A stretch of DNA of 64,000 bases, from the NCBI GenBank assembly GCA_036571765.1, contig BROE01000011.1, positions 9,499,137 to 9,563,136 on the forward strand, in the 5' to 3' direction. This document shows positions 50,401 to 61,300 of the stretch, in pieces; the stretch's first letter is position 1; every line of letters begins with the position of its first letter. The notes beneath the pieces are model-generated. The model did not search any database. It worked only from the letters and a program-made list of their open reading frames with translations, and was not told the origin of the DNA. Position numbers and translations under genes: made by a program. This DNA comes from Plecoglossus altivelis (Eukaryota > Chordata > Actinopteri > Osmeriformes > Plecoglossidae).

Positions 50401-53400
50401 TCTCCTTTCACAGTGCTCAAGTGTTTGCCTAGCTCCTCCCACCCCCCCTCCCCTCGTGTGACTAATGCGTGACTGTCGTTGCCAGGGCGATGGAGAAGCT
50501 GAATGGATTCCTTATGGAGAACTACGCCTTGAAGGTGTCATACATCCCAGACGAGAACGCAGCCCCCGACGCAGCCCCCCTGGGGGGCAGACGGGGCTTT
50601 GCCCCCCGAGGCTCTTCCCGGTCAGGCTCCCCGGGGCTGGGGGCACGGCCCAAGCTGCAGTCGGATGTTCCCCTCCGCATGCTGGTGCCCACCCAGTTCG
50701 TAGGGGCCATCATCGGCAAAGAAGGGGCCACTATCCGCAACATCACCAAACAGACCCACTCAAAGTAGGAACCAAATGCACACACTTTAAAGTAGGTTGC
50801 TGACACACCTTGGACAATGCATCTGTGCACATTTAGCACTGACGTTCAAGTGAATTTAAGTATTTAAGGTGATGTCTGGTCTCCTTTTTGTGGTCTGAAA
50901 TGTCCTTGTAACTCGACGTACAATTGACAAACCCAACTACCTCACTCTTCCGCGAACCCTTTCCTCTCCAGGATTGACATCCACAGGAAGGAGAACGCAG
51001 GCGCTGCAGAGAAGCCCATCACAGTGCATTCCACCCCGGAGGGCTGCTCCAACGCCTGCAGGACCATCATGGAGATCATGCAGAAAGAGGCCGTGGACAC
51101 AAAGTTGTGAGTCCAGCACCCAGTCCCGAGCGCAGACCAGGCTGTTGGACCCGCCGGAGCGCAGCAACCCGTGCCACCGCGTCGCTGACCCGTGTTCTCC
51201 ATTTCTCCTTTGCAGTACGGAGGAGATCCCTCTGAAGATCCTGGCGCACAACAACTTCGTGGGCCGACTGATCGGGAAGGAAGGACGAAACCTGAAAAAG
51301 ATTGAGCAGGACACGGAGACAAAGATCACCATCTCACCGTAATATCTACTCGCTCACCAACCAACCTGTGACGTTTCTCAGTGTGAAACGGGAGAATTGC
51401 CTCTGCTGTAAGAACACTTGACTGACCCCTTTTTTATCGTGTCTGTCCAGCCTGCAAGATCTGACCCTGTACAACCCGGAGAGGACCATCACAGTGAAGG
51501 GCTCCATCGAAGCTTGCTCCCGCGCTGAGGAGGAGGTGATGAAGAAGGTCAGGGAGTCGTACGAGAACGACTGTGCTGCCATGAACGTAGGTCTACCCCT
51601 TCGCCACCGAGGCGGTGGTGTGGAAAGAGGCTTTTGCATTTCCCTCCAAAATGGAGCTCCCTCCACAGTACGTGCATGCGTCCTGTTTTCGGATCGCAGA
51701 TGCCATTTGTCAATGACTTCCCCTGCTCCTATCTGTCTGTCCAGCTGCAGTCTAACCTGATCCCTGGGTTGAATCTGAATGCTCTGGGGCTGTTCCCGGG
51801 CGGAGCTCCCGGTATGCCCCCCTCCATGGCCAACGCTCCCCCCCCTGGTGCCCAGGCAGGAGGATACTCCTTTGGGGTAAGTTTGTCTCCCGCCCCCATT
51901 CCTCCTCCTCTCCTCCATCATCACTGTATCATCACCATGCTCCTTCTCCCTGACAGTTACACAGACCACTATGCTACAGTGGGTGTGACCCCCTCCGTCT
52001 ACACAGGTCTTCAAAAGTCATTCCAGTGCTGGGGGGTGACCAAACAAGACGAGAGAGGGAACGGTTCTAAAATGTGTTCCTGTCTTAACAAAACAGCCAC
52101 TCTGGGTTCAGTGGTGATTCAGTTGTGGTGTCGTTTCCCTCCCCCCCCCACCCCCTCCTCTATCTCCTATAGAACAGTCCCTTCGGGGGCGAAGCGCCAT
52201 TTTGGGCTTCTATGCTGTCGGCGAGCGGCCAGCCCCCCTCCATTGTAAGTGTCCCGCTCCCGCAGGGCTTTGCACGGCTTCTGGATGCCCACTGAGGGTC
52301 TGGGGGATGCAGGGGCAAAGCTTGGCAGGGTGTGGGCCCCCTCCGTCTCAGTAACCTGCCTGAGCTGGGCAGGGGCCTGGAACTCCTAACTCTTACCGGT
52401 GTGCGTCCGCTAACCAGCCAGTGTGGGAACTCGTGGGCCGGCAGAGGTCACGGTGGCAGGGTGCTGGATATGTTGGCTTTGGGTGACCTTTATTTTATTT
52501 TTTTTGGAAGAAATGGCTTTGGTTATGCGACATGATACTTGTGCAAATGGTTCTTGTCAAGGATGCTATTGGCCGCGGTTCAGAAGCATTGATCCTGTCC
52601 TTCCTCAAGGAAGAACATGCATCCCCACCCCCTTTATCAAGGTTTTGCAAGAGACCATCTTGAATATCTTAATGTGTTCTAACATGGATGGATGGTGTTA
52701 TGCTTGACAGCCAGGGCAAGACCTCTGCAAGTTCCACTGATTTACGCAATGCCTGCTTGGGGTTAACCAATGAGATTGATTGGAGAGGTTTCCTGTTTTA
52801 GTGATTTGTCATACATGATTACAGTTGTCTCTAGGATGGAGTAGTTTTGTCCTCAGTTCAGTTTCACATAGTCCCAGTATGGGTGGTGCCAGTTCTTACA
52901 CTGCTTATTAACTTACTGGTTTGAAATGCAGTTTCTCCTAAACGGGTGTGCTACCTCAGCTATCACCTGATGCCTGCTGCTTGCTCAGACTAGCTGGTTA
53001 CTGTCTTCACGCTGTAGTCTCTCCTGTCAGACCTTATGGGGGAGTTTACCCCACAGCATGTGGGACGGAGAGGTGTGTGTGTGTGTGTAACCGTAGTCTG
53101 GTGTGGTCGTTCCCAGCAGGGCCAGCAGGAGTCGGAGACGGTGCACCTATTCATCCCGGCGCTGGCGGTGGGCGCCATCATTGGCAAACAGGGTCAACAC
53201 ATTAAGCAACTGTCGCGCTTCGCCGGAGCGTCAATCAAGGTGAGCGGTGGAAGTTTCAGAGGAGTAAGGAAGGCCTGTTTTCATCTCGTTGGGTTTACTG
53301 GACGGACCTAAATGCAGATAGAGAACATGTTAAATAATGGATGGATTATGTAGGGATTGGGTTTTTTTGCGTGTAGATTTGCGTAGTTTAATTCCGATCT

Positions 53401-54331
53401 CGTTTAATTTCCTGTCCTCCAGATCGCTCCAGCAGACGGGGCCGACGCCAAGCAGAGAATGGTCATCGTTGCAGGACCGCCAGAAGCCCAGTTCAAGGTA
53501 GGTTCCCTCCCGCAACAGGACAGTTGGCTCCAGAGCGGCTGCCCTCCAGACCAGAGGCTCCTGGGGACATGATCCATCCTCTCACTCCTGGTTTCTCAGG
53601 CTCAGGGGCGTATCTTTGGGAAGTTGAAGGAGGAGAACTTCTTCGGTCCCAAGGAGGAGGTGCGGCTGGAGGCGCACATCAAGGTGCCGTCGTTCGCCGC
53701 AGGACGCGTCATCGGCAAGGGAGGGAAAACGGTACGGCGTTCGATAACGTGTGAGCGTTTTCAAAATTGGGTGCGTGTTCACGCTTCCGTTTTTCCTCAC
53801 GTGTCCTCTCTCGTCCGCCCTGTCCCCTCTGGCAGGTGAACGAGCTTCAGAACCTGACCAGCGCTGAGGTGGTTGTCCCCCGGGAGCAGACCCCAGACGA
53901 GAACGACCAAGTGGTGGTCAAAATCACTGGACACTTCTATGCAAGCCAGGTGGGTGTTGGTGACCTAATCCACCTGTCTGTTCTACTGAGGCCTTGTTGT
54001 TGTAGCAGCGTTTGATCCAAGACAACAAATTAGTAGCTTTTAGTGGTGTAGCTGAACAATTGGAATCTATCAATGGTTATTGCAGGAAGTAGATGACCAT
54101 AGGTACCTGTGATGTCTGCATGGCTAGCCCAGCTGCTCTACCTAGCCCAGTACTGAAGTTGTACTTGCATCGCTAGCACGCTTCTCTACCAGCTTGAGTT
54201 TGTACTGAACTCCTAACCTTTTGTCTCAGCTGGCACAGAGGAAGATCCAGGAAATCCTGTGCCAAGTTCGGCGGCAGCAGCAACCCAAACCCTCACCGGG
54301 GGCCCAGCCCCCCCTTCCTCGCAGGAAGTAG
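41443..54331 (+). CDS. igf2bp3: IGF2 mRNA-binding protein 3 (IMP3/VICKZ3)
   Basis: Cytoplasmic RNA-binding protein that controls localisation, stability and translation of target mRNAs. Coding exons: 41443-41617, 42413-42473, 47491-47539, 49198-49249, 49809-49872, 50486-50764, 50972-51106, 51216-51338, 51451-51586, 51745-51876, 52173-52244, 53120-53239, 53423-53497, 53600-53731, 53836-53949, 54230-54331. This gives 606 aa, or 582 without the 72-nt exon 11 (human 579). RRM1 is about 2-75 (MNKLYIGN, GYAFVDCPDE) and RRM2 about 81-157. The four KH domains show GXXG loops GKEG (211-214), GKEG (292-295), GKQG (448-451) and GKGG (530-533). Residues IPALAVGAIIGKQ and PSFAAGRVIGKGG fit IGF2BP3, not IGF2BP1 or 2. 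Exon 11 encodes residues 403-426 in the KH2-KH3 linker and is probably a cassette. Exon 12 has a CAGCAG tandem acceptor. Confidence 0.97.
41618..42412 (+). other. igf2bp3 intron 1
   Basis: About 0.8 kb; no repeat or extra exon recognised. Confidence 0.6.
45527..45548. repeat. Homopolymeric G run (22 G)
   Basis: Uninterrupted G22 in igf2bp3 intron 2, followed by CGGGAGGG. It can form a G-quadruplex in the plus strand and in the transcript. Confidence 0.9.
47398..47488. repeat. TTCC-rich pyrimidine tract at the igf2bp3 exon 3 acceptor
   Basis: About 90 bases of CCTT/TTCC repeats end at the CAG acceptor of exon 3. The tract doubles as an unusually long polypyrimidine tract. Confidence 0.85.
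47540..49197 (+). other. igf2bp3 intron 3
   Basis: About 1.66 kb without a recognisable exon. Five CCAAT or ATTGG boxes fall between 48564 and 48877. Confidence 0.6.
51877..53119 (+). other. igf2bp3: igf2bp3 region between exons 10 and 12, including cassette exon 52173-52244
   Basis: The 72-nt exon has a pyrimidine-rich acceptor (TCTCCTATAG) and a GTAAGT donor, stays open and keeps phase 0, so it can be included or skipped. It encodes a Pro/Ser/Gly-rich 24-residue linker (starts NSPFGGEAPFWASM). The remainder of the interval shows no other exon. Confidence 0.6.
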
Positions 54332-57300
54332 ACGGGCCCACTGCGGTGGCTGGTGACGAACGCGGCCTGAAGATGGAACACGGAACAGCATGCGGCTGAA
54401 ATGGAGACCAGAGGGGGAAACAGGATCCGGGACATGCTCATCTCAGGGGTCAAGGGTCGCTGGAGCCCTTCTGTAGAAAACCCCGACCCCCTCTCTCCTG
54501 GACTGACACCTGGGTGGATATTGACCCCCCCCCCTCCCCATCCTGCCCTGCACCCCTCACCTCTCTGCATCTCTGTGAGAATGTACTTCTGAGGGTTAAG
54601 ATCCATGTCACCCCCACCCCACACACACAAACACACACACACACACACCTCGCCCCATCTCTCCCTTGCCCTTTTCTCATGGGTGTTTTCCGATTCTTGT
54701 TTTTATTTTATTTCTAGGGGGGGACGTTAGGAAACACAGGAAGAAACGAGCCCGTCTAATCACCTCCCTGGTGTGGTACTCAACCTTGCATGTCGACAGA
54801 CATTTCATTTGACTTTTGATTTACTTCTGGCCTGAATGGAGTGTTTCTGTAATTGGTTTCGAGCGCTGCTGAAAAAAATTTACTTTTCTTTTTTTTCTTT
54901 GGGGGGGGGGCCCCGGGAATGCCATTGCTCTGCTCGGCGTTCCTAGGTAGGGACGAAAGCAAGCGGTTTGGGGGACGGGGATGATACTCCTTGTATTAGG
55001 AACCAGACCCCCGCCAGCGCGATACCTCTATATGCCGTCAACTCCCTTGTCCCCTCATTCCCGGACTAGCTGGCCACTTCTTCACTAAATTCGGTATGCA
55101 CCTTTAGAGACCCATACCTCCCCTAGCACTATACTGAATCTCCCATAGTATATAAATATTATTAACAGGGCCGCCCCCCGGCTCGAGGGCGGGCGCCACC
55201 CGTCGGTGCATACCCACAGTGTGCTTGCCACGGTGAACCCTTGACAGGAAACCAAGTTTAATATGCAATTTTACCGCAACTCACCTAGGATCTCAGTACT
55301 CAGAAACAATGCCCTATAATGATGATCATATGAAAAAACTATGCGTCTTTTTTTTTTTGTTCTTTTTTTGTTGCTTCTGTGCGTCATCCTCCTGGCTTTA
55401 CTTTATAAAGCTAATAGTTCTTGAACATTTTTATTTTTTTAAGAAAATTTAAAATTTGGTCGGCTGCCAACTGACCTGCCTTCAACTCTATTCCTCTGGG
55501 CGAGGCACGGTGTGGGCACAGCGGCGTGTAGACTACGTATGTTTGTGTGCCAACGGTGATCAAGACGATCCTGTACGTAGCATCTGTCTGTACAAAGAGC
55601 CCGGAGTTGAGTTGTTGCCCCTCTACAGGTGGCTGACAGGAGTTATCAAGATAAAAATGGCCTCATCTTTTCCTGAGGAATACACCATCTTCTGAAAATC
55701 ACGACAACTATCTAGAGAATTTATGCCAATCGTACGTACTGCAGCCACAGCTGTTGGGACATGCTAACTTGACGGTACATTTTAATTTCAAATTGTTTTC
55801 CCTCATTTAGCCTTTGCAGTAGGAGGGAGAGTACAGTCTTAGCTTTCCCCTTCTGTGCCCTGCTGCTGTAAAAACAGAAACGCAAGGCAGTGGCCTTCTG
55901 TGTCCATCTCGCCTGCTAAGAACTTGGAACCGTCTCCATGTGGCATCAGTTTCAGACAGGGGTCAAAGGGCTCTCCAGCCTGGCCTGTTTAAGTTTTTCT
56001 TTTCATAGAGCAAGCTTTTACCTGGTGTGGTGGTCTACCTTGGTGTGGAGCTACCAGGTCAACGTTTGGTGTTCACTGCATAGTGAGGATCGGGGGAGTC
56101 ACACTGATAGATGCTTTTGGGTTTAGGGTTTTCTTCTCTCTTTTTTTTGCTATAGGAAATGATAACTTGACGCATTTGCCTAACCATGAGCAGCAACAGC
56201 AGCTGTATACCTTGACGTGAAGAATTTGTTATTCACACAAAGCCAAAAGGCTCTCCAAAATACCGAATGAAATCTTGTTTGGAATAAGAACGGAAAAAAT
56301 TCTAGTTATACCAAGTTCTTAAAAAAATTTGAAAAATTAAAAAAATAATTATAATAAAATTACAAAAATTCTTGTGTTCATGCAGAATGTAAATATGTCG
56401 ATTGTGGTCGGAGGAAGTGCTCGAGTGTATCCATGCTTCCACAGTAGAACGCTTCTACCTCAGCTGAGGGGGGCGTGGCCGGCTGCACGCGCCTGCTGCG
56501 CCCCCGCCTGGCGCCTTCCTGCGTCACCATACCTCAGTCCCCTGGAACACTTCTCTATGCATGGGCGCTGCAGCGAGCACTTGCTCATGTAATTTCTCCC
56601 CCCCCCCTTCTGACATTGCGCTTTATCTGAGGGGCACAAGTGACACATTATCCTCCCCTGATGCTATGTTTTGTTGATCTACCTCTTTAGACACGTATTT
56701 GAATTAGAGGAATACTTCTATTAGTTAGATTAATAGGGCTCCTTCTTGCCTTCCAACCTCTTCACCCCAGCTTTCCCAGATATGAATAAAAATGAAAAAA
56801 AAAATAATCATGTACTCTTTAGAATTTAAAAAGAATAATTGAGGAAACATTGATCAGAAATTTCTATTTGCCTGCGTTCATACTTCTAGTTTGATAGAAC
56901 GACTCAGATGTTGCTTTTCCTTCTGCTCCTATTCAGTTTTTGGTGGTGTGGCTTCCATGTATTCAACTTTTCATGCTTGTTTTTTTTTTCTTAAAGGTCA
57001 AATCACCTGTTTGCTTTTGGATTCAATGGATAAAAAGTATTACAAAAAACATATATATATACTGTTTATAAAAAGGGCCTGCCTTTTTTGTTTCTGGTTT
57101 TGAAGAAAAAAAAAAAAAAAAAGATGCGCAAGTCCAGTCTTTGTTTCCTATTATGTCTTCACTGATGCTACATTCACCTGCTGATTTCGATTGCAATTTG
57201 TTGTGTTAGCATTCTTGGCTGTGTAATATGGAAATTCATGTTGGCGTGGGACGGATGAGGGACTTTGGTTTGGGAGGATTTTCCAGAGAAGTGGTGTAGA

Positions 57301-57445
57301 TTCAACATTGGCTGCTGTTGCCCAGCTCCCCAGCCCCTTGACTGTGCCCATGCTTGTGCTCTCTCACCTCTCTGCCCCTACCTGCTCACACAGCTCCACT
57401 GGTCAAATTGCCTCTGAATAAATAAAACAGAAATTGGCTCCTATA
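54332..57445 (+). other. igf2bp3: igf2bp3 3'UTR, about 3.1 kb
   Basis: Runs from the TAG at 54329-54331 to overlapping AATAAA signals at 57417-57426; earlier signals, such as 56785-56790, may give shorter forms. It contains let-7 seed matches: CTACCTCA at 56455-56462, TACCTCA at 56530-56536, CTACCTC at 56679-56685, and six-base matches at 55023 and 55115. let-7 control of the IGF2BP family is established. A run of 17 A at 57106-57122 could mislead oligo-dT priming. The next gene, gpnmb, ends from the opposite side. Confidence 0.75.
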
Positions 57446-58370
57446 TACTGTGCTTTCTTTTTCTTCTGATGTTTGTATTTGACCAAATTGGGTTTCTTAA
57501 GTGTGTTCTTAACTTTGGTTATACAAGTTGTTGCCTCTTTTGATCTCAGTACATGATTACATATTTCATACGTACATCAGGGTTGTACTTTTATACAGCC
57601 TTTGATCACAAGTATGTGAGACTGGTCTTCACGTTAAATGTTGCGCTGGTAGAAGGTTTGCCCCTGAGAAGGGCAGGTGGAGGATGGCAGTCTGGTGACT
57701 TTATGGTGGTTTGGTTTAGAAGGTCCACATGCGGACGTGTGATGATGGAAACTGAGTCGCATTTGTCATGTAGAAGTTTAATGGTTAGTTCACAAAACTT
57801 AATCTTGGGTTTGTCAGGTCCTAAGTTAATGTATATAAGGCAATGGCCAATTTAATACAGTGATGAAAGGGGTAAAAAATTATTACATTACAAGCTAGTG
57901 TACAATTAATTTACTTGACAGATCCTGAATAACTTCCTCCACTCTTATCGGTTTTATATCTTGATTATATTTTTTTAAACGGGTGAATCATCTTGTAGAT
58001 TATAAAGCACAGCAAGAAGACAATGTTTGACTAATAATGCAGCAACCTTGTCAGATGGACAAGGTGAAGGTGTGCAAGAGATCTAAAGAATAGGATCGTA
58101 GTCTCACCCATCAGAAGCATCTGCAAACGACCTGTCTCACACAACCCTCTCTTCCATCTGGAACACACTCAACCTTGCTTACTTTCAAGATCCCAAAATA
58201 AAAGGCGTTAGTACATTTCTGTGTGGAAGTGAACTGAAGCAACGTTTTTCCCCCACTCTGCTCTAGACACAAGGTTGCTCGATTACTCGTGTGCTTAACA
58301 TGTATACGTGTGGGATCCTCTTTGGAAAACGAGCCCTGAATTGCTTCAGCCGATCCTACAGGGGGCGCCC
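57446..58370. other. Convergent spacer and gpnmb 3'UTR
   Basis: igf2bp3 (plus) and gpnmb (minus) end towards each other here. No AATAAA was found on the minus strand; the variant ATTAAA at 57851-57856 (minus) is the best gpnmb candidate, giving a 3'UTR of about 0.5 kb. MALSU1, which lies between these genes in human, is not visible. Confidence 0.5.
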
Positions 58371-61300
58371 CTATGTCAACAGGTGACGGCTCTCCTCATT
58401 TGAAGGGAAGAGCGTGTCCCTCAGCTTGCCCATGCGACCTCCGACCCCAACGAAGCCACTGGCGTCCTCCACCAGGGACCTCCTCACAGGCCTGTATACC
58501 TTGTAGCGCCTGAGAGAGGGAGGACATGTTTTATACCACAAGACAGCAAGAGGAAGTGTTAGTGAAAGGATGCATTAATGGTGAAGGATGAGGAAGAACA
58601 GGACATGGTGATGGGATAGATGGGGTGAATTTAGACATGACAAGAAAGTGATCTTACTTGTAGACTATGAAGGCGATGAAGGCGAAGCAGGCAACCAGGA
58701 AGGCACTGGAGGACAGGACCACCTCCGCTGTGCGGGGACTCTTCGGTGCTGCAGGGAACCGAGACAACGACACACATGGAATGAGGATTGAGAAAGTGGA
58801 AAAGGTGGGAGGGGAGAAAACAGCCAATATGAAGGCTTGGAACATTCCTAAGAAGTCATGTTTAGAAGACTCCCATGTACGTGTCCAACTTTTTTTTCCT
58901 CTAATGGAGAAGGACAACATTTCCACCACACGACTGACCGGGGGTGTCCGGGTTGCCGATGGTGACAGTGGTGCTGGCGAGGGCCAGGCTGGTGGCGTCC
59001 TCCAGGGTGATGTTGACGCAGTAGGTGCCTGGCTCCATGAAGGTCCTCCTCAGGCGCACCTCGCAGCCTGACGACGGAGGCACGTCGTCGCACACGATGT
59101 TTCGCACCTGGCGGCAGGTGGGGTCAGCCACGATGGTGCAGGCCGAGGTAGGGGTGCTAGGCGAGAAGGATTCATTGTCAGTGTGAATGCTCAGCCAGGT
59201 CAGCGGCTGTACTTGAATGCATTGTGTGTGCATTTGTAACCTAAACAGTAGAAACCTACAACTCCCAGAAGCCCTGTGTAACGCCCAGGGAAACCCCACC
59301 TTTCTCACCTGCCCAAACACTTTACCAGGAAGCTGATGTCGGTGTTTGTCACTTTGGCGGCAGATACGTCCACAATCCGATTGGCTGGCTCGTTGTGCAC
59401 TGTTTTCTTGGGTTCTGTCAAGTACAAAGCATGTGTAGGTTGGTTTAAGTTGAGTTCTACCTGTGCATGTGAAGTCCTCTGTGGGAAGTTAAATGGCCAT
59501 ATAAATTGCATTTGGCTTTATTGGAATGAAAGTGTCTGTGTACTATCCCCTTCACCCACCAATGATAGTGATGTCACTCTGGAAGGTTCCATAGAGATAG
59601 CGGAAACACTCTCTGTCTTCCAGGTGTGCGTGTCTAAGCAAGGCCATGGGTGTGGGGTTAAACCCCGGGGTCACCTCGGCCACCGTAGGGGGGAGGGGCT
59701 CTGTGGTGGGGAATCCGGTTGTCACAGCACCGGATAGGGTAGTGGGGAGGGGCCTGGCTGTGGTGACTGGCACTGAGACAGGAAGTAGGAAACCAACATT
59801 ACAACAGTCTCAGCAAACAACACTTGACCGTGAGACGCGTGGTTGAGATTTTCCTCACCATGAGTCGTCTCCATTCTGCTGGTGATGGCATGAGTGCCGG
59901 GGGGAGGAGTCGGAGCCGCTGATGAGAGAGAGAAAGAAGAAGAGAGAGAGTATGAGAGAGGGAGAGAATGAAAGAGAGAGGGAGAAAGAGCGAAAGAGGG
60001 AGGGAGGGAAGGAGGGAGAAAGAGAAAGGGGTAGAGAGAAAGAACGAGAGAGGGAGAAAGAGCGAGAGGGAGGGAGGGAGGGAGAGAAAGGGGTAGAGAG
60101 AAAGAACGTGAGTGGGAGGGAGAATGAGAGGGAAGGACAAGAGAGAGAGAATGAGAGAGGGAGAGAGAAAGAACGAGAGACGGAGAAAGAGCAAGAGAGG
60201 GAGGGAGAAAGAGCGAGAGAGGGAGGGAGAAAGAACGAGAGACGGAGAAAGAGCAAGAGAGGGAGAGAAAAAGAACGAGAGAGGGAGGGAAAAAGAAAGA
60301 ACGGGAGATGAAATGTAGCATCGGTCTTCAATGTGTTGGTGGAAGAGTGTTCCAGCATGTGTCTACCTGTAGTGTGGGGTGAAGTGACACTCATAGGAGT
60401 GGGTGTGGCTTTAGGGCATTCAATGCGAAAGGCTGCCTCGACCGTGAGCTTCACGTTGACGTCGCCCAGCGTGCTGTAGGCGTGCGTGGCCACGTTGCTA
60501 TGGGTCACCAGCTGGTTTCCATCCTTGAAGTCCCAGATGTAGTCGACAGCGGCGGCGGTCTTGAGATACTCGCTGGGGTCATGGACTTGGACGTTGAACA
60601 CCACGTCCTCACCACGCACAAACACACTCTCTGATAGGTTGGCCGCAGCCTTCTGGGATATGTTGACTGCTAGAGGGATCTTATCTGTGGAGACCATCAC
60701 AGGTAAACTCAATGTGTGTGTGTGTGTGTGGCGTGTGAGAGGATGTGCTAGAGTCTGGGTTGTGATACAGAGGGACATGGCAAGCTCACCTGTCACAAAG
60801 AAGACTGTGTTGTCAGTGGAGAGGGGGCTGTACTTTCTACGCTCTCGTTTCCTGTACACCATCACCTCCATCATCCCAGCCCCCATAGTGATGTTAGTGG
60901 TGTTGAGGGTCAGGCTGGAGGAGGAGCCATCGCAAGTCTCAAAGTATTGGCCTGGGAAGGATGGAGGGGAGGAGTACTGCTGTGAGGAAGGTCTTTGTGT
61001 ACGGTTGTGTGTGTGTGTGTACGCGGACACGTGCGTTCTCAAAAAAGAGAGAGACTGTGTGTGTCCTCACTTACCCATAGTGTGCCACACGTAAACATAG
61101 CCCTTGTGTCTCCAGTCGTTGCTCTGAGGGAAGGGTTTGCCATCGGGGAACACATTACATTTCTTTAGGTCGGTGCACTTCCCAAACCCATAATCATCCA
61201 GCCAAGAGGTCCAGTTGTACACAAAGCCAGAACGCACTTGACCATTAGCTAACAGAAGAGATGGAACAGGTCAAGTCAGATAGATCACACAGGTCAAATA

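Noticed and set aside
51346..52014. 222-codon minus frame opposite igf2bp3
   Set aside because: Antisense shadow of GC-rich igf2bp3 exons and introns.
59922..60311. Arg/Glu-rich frames on the plus strand
   Set aside because: Pure product of the GA repeat, with no composition or context of a gene.
59855..61042. 395-codon open frame on the minus strand
   Set aside because: It reads through gpnmb exons 5 and 6, the introns between them, and the pyrimidine copy of the GA tract. The true coding parts are the spliced exons; the Ser/Leu/Phe-rich end is repeat.
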